This document shows positions 47,782-54,396 of a stretch of DNA of 64,000 nucleotides, piece by piece. Every line of letters begins with the position of its first letter. The first letter of the stretch is position 1. The position numbers were made by a program, and so were the translations under genes. The notes below the pieces were generated by a model. It was not told the DNA's origin, made no database searches, and was given only the letters and a program-made list of their open reading frames with translations. Location of the stretch: contig NZ_CAAFUZ010000064.1 in assembly GCF_900766305.1 (NCBI RefSeq), positions 52,028 through 116,027 of the forward strand. Direction: 5' to 3'. This stretch comes from an uncultured Gemella sp. Lineage in GTDB: Bacteria > Bacillota > Bacilli > Staphylococcales > Gemellaceae.

Positions 47782-47953
47782 GGAGAGATTAAAAATTTAT
47801 GATCTCGTAGAACTAAATTTTATCGAATCTCCCTGCAAAGTTTATTAGATATCTAAAAAGCTTTTATATAAGCGAATTTAGATATCAATAAACCACTGTG
47901 TCTATGAGTTATAATGCACACTTTTTTAAATTTAGACCTTTTGGGTCTGCCAC
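47782..47953 (-). repeat. dispersed hairpin element, copy 3 (inverted)
   Basis: The reverse complement carries CTCATAGACACAGTGGTTTA and the GATATCTAAA dyad. Its first hairpin is AGACC/GGTCT and its last is GGGAGATT/AATCTC, sequences unlike the other copies but still paired. It lies between two convergent genes. Confidence 0.8.
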
Positions 47954-48048
47954 TGTGTTTAATTATTTCTATTTTCAAATTATTCTATAATGATGTAAAA
48001 CAATCCAGAATTAGCTTTAAAGCTATACTCTGGATTGCTTTATATATT

Positions 48049-49482
48049 TTAGTATTTCTCCAATATTTCACCTCTTACCGCTGAGATAAGGTAAAGTGAA
48101 CCTGTAATTAGAAGAATTTCATCATCTTTTAGATTTGGGATAATATTGTTTAAAGCAACTTCATAATTATCATATTTAGTAACATGAGTATCGCCAAAAC
48201 TTTTTACTAGATTATCAAGATTTGATTCTTTAATCTCGATTGGAACTTTAGTTGCTGAGAATTCAGCTGGAATAGTTTTTAATTTTTCAATCATGTCTTT
48301 ATAATCTTTGTCTTCAAGAATACCAAGTAGAATCTTCAATTTAGGGAATTTTTGCTTATCTAGGTAAGCTACTAAACTATCAATACCATCATTATTATGC
48401 GCGCCATCTAGAAGGATATTTTCACGGATCCACTCTAAACGTCCTACCCAAACTGATTTGCTTAGAGCTTCTTTTATAATTTTATCTTCTATATCAATAA
48501 TATTGCGTTTTTTCAGGTTAGATAGTGCTTCTAAAGCTAAAGATGCGTTAAAAATCTGGTGAGCACCGACCATTTTTGTAGAATAGTCTACACCTTTATA
48601 TGAAAATTCATTACCCCTAGCTTCGATTTTATTTACAACAATATCACCTTCGTTTAAAATACTTAAGCTAGCATTTTTTTCTTCACAAATGTCTCTTATT
48701 ACATTTATGACACCTTTAGAAGCAGGATAAATTAGAACATTATCATTTTCTTGAATAATTCCACCTTTTTCATAAGCAATCTTTTCAAGAGTATCTCCAA
48801 GAATAGCAGTGTGATCTAGGCCGATTTTTGTAATAATAGATAATACTTTTTCTTTAAAAATATTTGTTCCATCATATCTTCCGCCAAGACCAACTTCCAT
48901 AATAACGAAATCTGTTTTTTGATCTCTAAAGTATAATAGAGCCACACCAGTGATAATTTCAAAGAATGACAGTTTGTCACTTGGATCTGGATTATTTTGA
49001 TCATAAGTTTCTTGAACCAATTTAAATAATCGATAAGCTTCTTTATATGAAATAAAATCATCATTAACACGAATTCTATCGTTAAAACTCAGCATACCAG
49101 GACTTGTGTATAATCCAACTTTATACTTAGTTTTTAAGACATCCTTTAAATAAGAACAAGTAGATCCTTTACCATTAGTACCGGCAACATGGATTACCCT
49201 AAGATCTTTTTCAGGGTGATCGAAAAGCTCAAGAATATGTTCCATTCTATGAAGACCCAGTTTCATACCAGTACGTTCAATTTTATACGATGAAGTAATA
49301 AGAAGTTCTTCACAAACACATTCAATTGCATAGTTTACAACTTCATCTTCATCTAAAGTTAGAAGTTTTTCAGCAAGTTGTTCTAAATTTAACTGACTGA
49401 AAAGTGCTAATATGTTATTTTTATCTTCTAAATTATTTTCTATTAAATATTTCTCAAATTTCATTTTACAATTCAAATTCAT
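48049..49482 (-). CDS. folC: folylpolyglutamate synthase/dihydrofolate synthase
   Basis: 477 residues. Mur-ligase fold with P-loop IHVAGTNGKGSTCSYL near residue 96 and VGLGGRYDGTNIF further on; adds Glu to folates. The usual N-terminal start of the family corresponds to about residue 55-60 here, so there is an unusual ~50-residue extension (MNLNCKMKFEKYLIENNLED to about residue 60). Ribosome binding sites at the alternative ATGs are weak, so the start is uncertain. A dispersed-element copy lies about 100 bases upstream. Confidence 0.88.
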   Translation of the reverse strand: MNLNCKMKFEKYLIENNLEDKNNILALFSQLNLEQLAEKLLTLDEDEVVNYAIECVCEELLITSSYKIERTGMKLGLHRMEHILELFDHPEKDLRVIHVAGTNGKGSTCSYLKDVLKTKYKVGLYTSPGMLSFNDRIRVNDDFISYKEAYRLFKLVQETYDQNNPDPSDKLSFFEIITGVALLYFRDQKTDFVIMEVGLGGRYDGTNIFKEKVLSIITKIGLDHTAILGDTLEKIAYEKGGIIQENDNVLIYPASKGVINVIRDICEEKNASLSILNEGDIVVNKIEARGNEFSYKGVDYSTKMVGAHQIFNASLALEALSNLKKRNIIDIEDKIIKEALSKSVWVGRLEWIRENILLDGAHNNDGIDSLVAYLDKQKFPKLKILLGILEDKDYKDMIEKLKTIPAEFSATKVPIEIKESNLDNLVKSFGDTHVTKYDNYEVALNNIIPNLKDDEILLITGSLYLISAVRGEILEKY

Positions 49483-49585
49483 AAATAAACACCAACATTT
49501 CTAATAATATACACTTAATTTTATAATGATAAAGATGAATTGTAAAGAATATAATTTTGGTGATTTTAATGGAGGGATTTAACTA

Positions 49586-49761
49586 GGGACTGTTCCAAAA
49601 GTTCTAAAATTTAACAAAGTCAATAAGAGAATTCATAGACGCAGTGGTTTATTGATATCTAAATTCGCTTTATAAAAGCTTTTTAGATGTCTAATAAACT
49701 GTGTGGGGGTGACTCTACAAAATCTTGTTTCTTAAGAAATCAAGATTTTTGAGTCACTCCC
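49586..49761 (+). repeat. dispersed hairpin element, copy 4
   Basis: Contains CATAGACGCAGTGGTTTATT, the central dyad (one arm with GATGTC instead of GATATC) and GGGGGTGACTC...GAGTCACTCCC enclosing AAATCTTG/CAAGATTT. It lies in the divergent gap between folC and the reductase gene; the rest of that gap holds only a likely -10 (TATAAT, 49806). Confidence 0.85.
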
Positions 49762-49847
49762 AATACAAAAAAGTGCGTACTTTAATTTTAATTCTTAGTA
49801 TGCTAGTATAATTAGTGAAGAAGTTAGAGATAAAAAAGGAGAACAAC

Positions 49848-50684
49848 ATGATAGCAATAACAGGTGTAACAGGAAAATTAGGTGGAAGAGTAGCAAAAGT
49901 TTTAAGTGAACGAGGGATAAATACTGTTCATATTGCAAGAAATCCTATGAAAGCTAAGAAATACAGTAATGCAGAAATAAGAAAAGCAAGTTACGAGAAT
50001 AGTGAAGAAAGTCGAGCAGCATTAACTGGAGTAAAAACATTATTAATGGTATCAGCGAAGGAAAATGCTAAAAGGGTAGAAGAGCACATTGGATTTATAG
50101 ACGCAGCTAAAACAGCAGGAGTAGAACATATTGTATATATTTCATTCTATAATAATAAGGAAGATGCGACATTTACTTTATCACGAGATCACTATCAAAC
50201 AGAAAAATACATAAAAGAACAAGATTTACAATATACATTTCTTAGAGATAATTTTTATTTAGATTTCTTTTTAGATATGTGTTTGGAATATGGAGAACTT
50301 CGAGGACCAGCAGGAGATGGTTTAGTATCTGCAGTAGCACGTAAAGATGCTTCGGATATGGTAGTAGCAGTTATGTTAAATACAGAAGAATATAAAAACA
50401 AAGTATTAAACTTAACAGGACCACGAAATTTATCGATGAGTGAGATTGCTGAGATTGTTAGTAAAAAAATAGGTAAGGAAATCACATATTACAATGAAAC
50501 AGTAGAAGAAGCCTATAAATCTCGTCAAAAATGGGAAGCGGAACAATGGGAATATGATTCATGGGTAAGTACGTATACAGCTATAGAAAAAGGTGAACAA
50601 GAAGGAGTTTCACTAGATATAGAAAAAGTATTAGGTAGACCAGCAACATCAATAGAGCAACTTTTAGAGGAGTATATAGTCTAG
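49848..50684 (+). CDS. NmrA-like NAD(P)-binding reductase
   Basis: 278 residues. The N-terminal dinucleotide-binding motif GVTGKLGGRVAK (residues 5-16) and the atypical-SDR/NmrA pattern (VEHIVYISFYN, then DLQYTFLRDNFYLD) suggest a quinone oxidoreductase 2-like enzyme or NmrA-type redox sensor. AAAAGGAG selects ATG 49848; the upstream in-frame ATG has no ribosome binding site. Confidence 0.8.
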   Translation: MIAITGVTGKLGGRVAKVLSERGINTVHIARNPMKAKKYSNAEIRKASYENSEESRAALTGVKTLLMVSAKENAKRVEEHIGFIDAAKTAGVEHIVYISFYNNKEDATFTLSRDHYQTEKYIKEQDLQYTFLRDNFYLDFFLDMCLEYGELRGPAGDGLVSAVARKDASDMVVAVMLNTEEYKNKVLNLTGPRNLSMSEIAEIVSKKIGKEITYYNETVEEAYKSRQKWEAEQWEYDSWVSTYTAIEKGEQEGVSLDIEKVLGRPATSIEQLLEEYIV

Positions 50685-50692
50685 AGATTTAA

Positions 50693-50739
50693 AATAGAGA
50701 CAAGGTGACAATGTATAACAAAGTCACCTTGTCTCTATT
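50693..50739. terminator. bidirectional terminator
   Basis: AATAGAGACAAGGTGAC pairs perfectly over 17 bp with GTCACCTTGTCTCTATT. It serves the reductase gene on the + strand and the toxin gene on the - strand. Confidence 0.85.
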
Positions 50740-51058
50740 TATTGTTTTTGAAGAAATCATCTTCATTTTGTTCACTATGAGAGAATCGAATTATTATAAT
50801 CCTATTATTTAGAGAATCGATAGAGTAATAAAGAATATATTGCATAACTAAAGCTTTTCTAATGTGAATATTATTTATATATTTATTTTGAATTAATTTA
50901 TAACTATTCGGAAATAAACATATATTGCTTAATGTTAATCGAAGTTTTTTTAAAAAGTTTTTAGTTGCTGTAGGGCTAGCTACGGTAAATTCAAGGTAAG
51001 ATAGGATATCATCAAGATCTTTTTCTGCATGTGAAGTAAATTGATATTTATACTCCAT
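50735..51058 (-). CDS. RelE/ParE-superfamily toxin
   Basis: 107 residues: YQFTSHAEKDLDDILSYLE, then a central basic region and a C-terminal strand IIIIRFSHSEQNEDDFF. This is the RelE/ParE fold seen in mRNA interferases or gyrase poisons. It overlaps the antitoxin gene by 11 bases. Confidence 0.85.
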   Translation of the reverse strand: MEYKYQFTSHAEKDLDDILSYLEFTVASPTATKNFLKKLRLTLSNICLFPNSYKLIQNKYINNIHIRKALVMQYILYYSIDSLNNRIIIIRFSHSEQNEDDFFKNNK

Positions 51059-51326
51059 ATTTTTTCTCTAAATTCGAAAGAACCTTTTCTCCATCGATAA
51101 GTTTATTGTCTTTGATATCTTCAATACCTTCTAATAATAGTTTAGCTTCTGATAACTCCTTATCAGCTGATAATTTTAAGTCAAAAGGGATTCCATTTGC
51201 TCTAATAGTAGCTCGTAAAAATAAATTAACAGCTGTTGTCATACTTAATCCTAATTCAGAATATATTTTATCTGCATTTTCCTTAATAATTCTATCTGTT
51301 CGTATATTTAGATTGGTTGTTGGCAT
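51048..51326 (-). CDS. RelB/DinJ-family antitoxin
   Basis: 92 residues with an N-terminal ribbon-helix-helix (NLNIRTDRIIKENADKIYSE, then GLSMTTAVNLFLRATI) and a C-terminal acidic toxin-binding tail. GAGGTGATA precedes the ATG on the minus strand. Neutralises the toxin and represses the pair. Confidence 0.87.
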   Translation of the reverse strand: MPTTNLNIRTDRIIKENADKIYSELGLSMTTAVNLFLRATIRANGIPFDLKLSADKELSEAKLLLEGIEDIKDNKLIDGEKVLSNLEKKYGV

Positions 51327-51345
51327 AATATCACCTCTTTATTTG

Positions 51346-51386
51346 ATTATACCATTTCTTCGTTTATTGTCAACACAAACAACGAA
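51346..51386 (-). promoter_or_regulatory. toxin-antitoxin promoter and operator
   Basis: On the minus strand TTGACA (51373-51368), 16-base spacer, TATAAT (51351-51346). A 28 bp dyad at 51359-51386 (TTCGTT-N2-TTGT-N4-ACAA-N2-AACGAA) overlaps the -35, as expected for the RHH antitoxin. Confidence 0.75.
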
Positions 51387-51506
51387 AATATAAGAGGGAA
51401 TATATCTATTATATAATTGAGTTTAAATAATAATGAAAATAAAAATTTTAATTACATTTTAATTTCATTCTAAAGTTCATGTAAGGTAAGTGGGATATAA
51501 TATAAA

Positions 51507-51575
51507 CATAACAAAACTTAATAATATTTTTTTCATAATATATGGCTCGTCGAAAGATGGGCCTTTCTCCATTTC
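51507..51575 (+). ncRNA. candidate small RNA, unit 1
   Basis: Predicted to start about six bases after TATAAT 51496-51501. Hairpin GGCTCGTC-GAAA-GATGGGCC at 51544-51563 has one G.U where the other copies have A-U. CCTTTCTCC (51562-51570), complementary to Shine-Dalgarno-type GGAGAAAGG, follows. Ends are not determined. Confidence 0.45.
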
Positions 51576-51662
51576 TGGGAATTATTTTCAAAATTTTTCA
51601 ACTTTAATTTCATTTTAATTATAGTCTAAAGTTCATGTAAGGTAAGTAGGATATAATATAAA

Positions 51663-51732
51663 CATAACAAAACTTAATAATATTTTTTTTCATAATATAT
51701 GGCTCATCGAAAGATGGGCCTTTCTCCATTTC
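51663..51732 (+). ncRNA. candidate small RNA, unit 2
   Basis: As unit 1. Hairpin GGCTCATC-GAAA-GATGGGCC at 51701-51720, anti-Shine-Dalgarno CCTTTCTCC at 51719-51727. Confidence 0.45.
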
Positions 51733-51819
51733 TGGGTAGTATTTTCAAATTTTTTCAACTTTAATTTCATTTTAATTATAGTCTAAAGTTCATGTAAGGT
51801 AAGTGGGATATAATATAAA

Positions 51820-51890
51820 TATAACAAAACTTAATAATATTTTTTTTCATAATATATGGTCCATCGAAAGATGGGCCTTTCTCCATTTTC
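51820..51890 (+). ncRNA. candidate small RNA, unit 3
   Basis: As unit 1. Hairpin GGTCCATC-GAAA-GATGGGCC at 51858-51877: the CT to TC exchange moves a G.U pair by one position but keeps the stem. CCTTTCTCC at 51876-51884. Confidence 0.45.
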
Positions 51891-51912
51891 AGAATAGTTT
51901 TCAAGTTATTTC

Positions 51913-51940
51913 TTGAATCTCTACCTCAAAGTGCTATAAT
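51913..51940 (+). promoter_or_regulatory. promoter of the MATE gene, start site at or near the AUG
   Basis: TTGAAT at 51913-51918, 16-base spacer, TATAAT at 51935-51940. The ATG at 51948 is only eight bases after the -10, and no Shine-Dalgarno is present. Confidence 0.7.
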
Positions 51941-51947
51941 ATTATTT

Positions 51948-53300
51948 ATGAAAAAAACATCAGTTAATTTATTAGAAGGTCCGATTTTACGGGCGATGAT
52001 TGCTTTTGCGATACCGATTATGATAGCAAATATTTTTCAGCAACTCTATAATACGGTAGATATTATGATTGTTGGTAGATTCCTTGGAGAAGAATCCCTT
52101 GCTGCTGTTGGAGCTACGGCTGCGATATTTGAACTTGTGGTTGGTTTTGCATTAGGTATAGGAAATGGTATGGGTATAGTTATTGCTCGGCATTATGGTG
52201 CAGGAAACTATGAGAAGTTAAAGAGTGCTGTAGCTGCCACTTTTGTTATAGGTGGAGTTTTGAGTATTGTGATTGCTGTATTAGGTAATTTTACTTTATA
52301 TCCATTACTAAAATTATTAGGGACACCAAGTAATATTATTACTCAATCTTATGAGTATAGTTATCTTATAGTAGTATTTGTAGGTGTTACTCTTGCGTAC
52401 AATTTGTGTGCGGGACTACTTCGAGCAGTTGGAGATAGTAAGGCTGCATTATATTTCTTAATTTTTTCAGCAATTATTAACACTGTATTAGATATATATT
52501 TTATTGCATATTTACATATGGGTGTGCGTTCGGCTGGAGTTGCAACAATTATCTCACAAGGTATTTCTGCAGTATTATGTTTTAACTATATTCGTAGAAA
52601 AACACCATTTCTAATTCCAACAAAAAAACATTTCACATGGAATAAAAAACTTTATTCTGATTTATTTAGTCAAGGTTTGGCAATGGGACTTATGTTTTCC
52701 GTTGTTTCGATTGGTACAGTAATCTTACAAACGTCGATTAATGCTTTAGGTCCAGTAATTATTAGTGCTCAGACGAGTGCTAGAAGAATAATGATGTTCG
52801 CACTGCTTCCAGTAGGATCAATGAGTGCGACTATAACGACTTTCACATCGCAAAACTTTGGAGCAAGACAGTATAGTCGTATAGTTAAAGGATTACGTAA
52901 AGGTGCGCTTGTTACGATAATTTGGTCAGTCTTCATCTGTATTACGCTATTTTTCGCAAGTCCATATTTAAATGAACTTATCACGGGAAGTAATGATGAA
53001 GAATTAATTTACCAGGCTTCACTATACCTTAAGATTAGTTCTGCATTTTATCCATTTTTAGCTATACTTTTAGTATTAAGAAATGCTCTTCAAGGTTTAG
53101 GTCAAAAGATGATGCCACTGGTTTCAAGTATTATAGAAATGCTAGGGAAAATATTATTTGTAATATTTATTATTCCAAGTGCAGGGTATTTAGGAGTAAT
53201 ATTTGTTGAACCTATTCTATGGGTCGTAATGGCTGCTCAGTTGTATTATGCATTTAGAAAAGAACCAGTTATTCGTTCATTGAAGAAAAAGAGTGAATAG
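51948..53300 (+). CDS. MATE family efflux transporter
   Basis: 450 residues, twelve membrane segments in two pseudo-repeats. NLLEGPILRAMIAFAIPIMI and NIFQQLYNTVDIMIVGRFLG are the DinF/NorM-type N-terminal signatures. Exports cationic drugs or metabolites against Na+ or H+. The conserved N-terminus fixes the start at 51948, so the mRNA is probably leaderless. Confidence 0.9.
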   Translation: MKKTSVNLLEGPILRAMIAFAIPIMIANIFQQLYNTVDIMIVGRFLGEESLAAVGATAAIFELVVGFALGIGNGMGIVIARHYGAGNYEKLKSAVAATFVIGGVLSIVIAVLGNFTLYPLLKLLGTPSNIITQSYEYSYLIVVFVGVTLAYNLCAGLLRAVGDSKAALYFLIFSAIINTVLDIYFIAYLHMGVRSAGVATIISQGISAVLCFNYIRRKTPFLIPTKKHFTWNKKLYSDLFSQGLAMGLMFSVVSIGTVILQTSINALGPVIISAQTSARRIMMFALLPVGSMSATITTFTSQNFGARQYSRIVKGLRKGALVTIIWSVFICITLFFASPYLNELITGSNDEELIYQASLYLKISSAFYPFLAILLVLRNALQGLGQKMMPLVSSIIEMLGKILFVIFIIPSAGYLGVIFVEPILWVVMAAQLYYAFRKEPVIRSLKKKSE

Positions 53301-53342
53301 AGAATTAGAATTAGCGTCCAAGTGATAAGATATAGAAGTAAT

Positions 53343-53500
53343 GGGGCTGATCTAAAAGTCCTAAATATTAAAAAGTGTATATGATAACACATAGACGCAG
53401 TGGTTTATTGATATCTAAATTCGCTTTATGAAAGCTTTCTAGATATCTAATAAACTGTGCGGGGGTGACTCTAAAAAATCACGATTTTTGAGTCACTCCC
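53343..53500 (+). repeat. dispersed hairpin element, copy 5
   Basis: CATAGACGCAGTGGTTTATT, central dyad GATATCTAAA...CTAGATATC and GGGGGTGACTC...GAGTCACTCCC followed by TTTTTT. Here it could terminate the MATE transcript. Confidence 0.85.
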
Positions 53501-53572
53501 TTTTTTACTGCAAACCCCATAGTCACGTGATATAATAGTAAGGTATTTAAAAATAATCGAAAAGGTGACAGA

Positions 53573-54376
53573 ATGAATAAATTAAAACAATTATTAAATG
53601 AAAAAAAATATTTAATTATGGGGATATTGAACTTTACTCCAGATTCTTTTTCGGATGGGGGAGATTTTTACGATGTGGAAGCTGCGATTGAAGGTGTTCG
53701 TAAGATGATATCTGAAGGTGCGGATATTATTGATATCGGTGCGGAATCGACTGGTCCAGGTTCGACTGTAGTTAGTGAAGAAGATGAACTTGCTAGACTG
53801 CAAAGTGTATTTCCAACTTTAAGAAAAACATTTCCTGATGTGTGCTTTAGTGTTGATACATATAAACCTAATGTAGCTGAATACATGATTGAATCAGGAG
53901 TAGATGTACTAAATGATGTAAATGGAGCAAAAGGAAGTACTATGGCAGAAGTAGCTGCTAAACATGATATTCCAATCTTCATTATGCACAATGGTGGTGT
54001 AGAAGAAGGGAATGAAATCGAACAAGTTGTACGTGAACTTGGTGAAAGTGTTGATATTTGTCTAAATGCAGGTGTGAAGAAAGAAAATATTATTGTTGAT
54101 CCTGGAATGGGATTCGGTAAAACTGCAGAAGCTAACCTAGAAATTACACGAAAACTAGAGTTACTTAATTCATTAGGCTGTGAAATCTTATATGCGGTGA
54201 GTAGAAAGAGAACTACAGATTATGTACTAGGTGGAAATAGTAATCCGAAAGATAGAGATATAGTAAGTGCTACTTTATCATTAGAAGCGGTAAAACGAGG
54301 AGCTAGAATGGTGCGTGTTCATAATGTAAATGTTATGAAAGAAGCCCTAATAACTTATGAAATAATTAATGGCTAA
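53573..54376 (+). CDS. folP: dihydropteroate synthase
   Basis: 267 residues. Condenses para-aminobenzoate with 6-hydroxymethyl-dihydropterin pyrophosphate; target of sulfonamides. MGILNFTPDSFSDGG near residue 17, IIDIGAESTGPGS, DVLNDVNGA, IVDPGMGFGKT and RVHNV give all family motifs. The TIM barrel has no obvious insertion of the kind linked to sulfonamide resistance. Confidence 0.95.
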   Translation: MNKLKQLLNEKKYLIMGILNFTPDSFSDGGDFYDVEAAIEGVRKMISEGADIIDIGAESTGPGSTVVSEEDELARLQSVFPTLRKTFPDVCFSVDTYKPNVAEYMIESGVDVLNDVNGAKGSTMAEVAAKHDIPIFIMHNGGVEEGNEIEQVVRELGESVDICLNAGVKKENIIVDPGMGFGKTAEANLEITRKLELLNSLGCEILYAVSRKRTTDYVLGGNSNPKDRDIVSATLSLEAVKRGARMVRVHNVNVMKEALITYEIING

Positions 54377-54396
54377 TCTAATAGAAGGAGGTTAAA

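Larger units (their letters stand above)
51445..51900 (+). repeat. three tandem ~157 bp repeats
   Basis: Near-identical units. Their TATAAT boxes are at 51496, 51652 and 51809 (periods 156 and 157). Each unit has TTTAAT-N5-TTTAAT, then TAAAG-N6-TAAGG, TATAAT, an A-rich leader, a T-tract, a GAAA-capped hairpin and CCTTTCTCC. The third unit ends just before the MATE promoter. Confidence 0.9.

Noticed and set aside
51048..51393. Plus-strand open frame opposite the antitoxin gene
   Set aside because: The minus-strand frame has a ribbon-helix-helix domain, ribosome binding site, promoter and operator; the plus frame has none.
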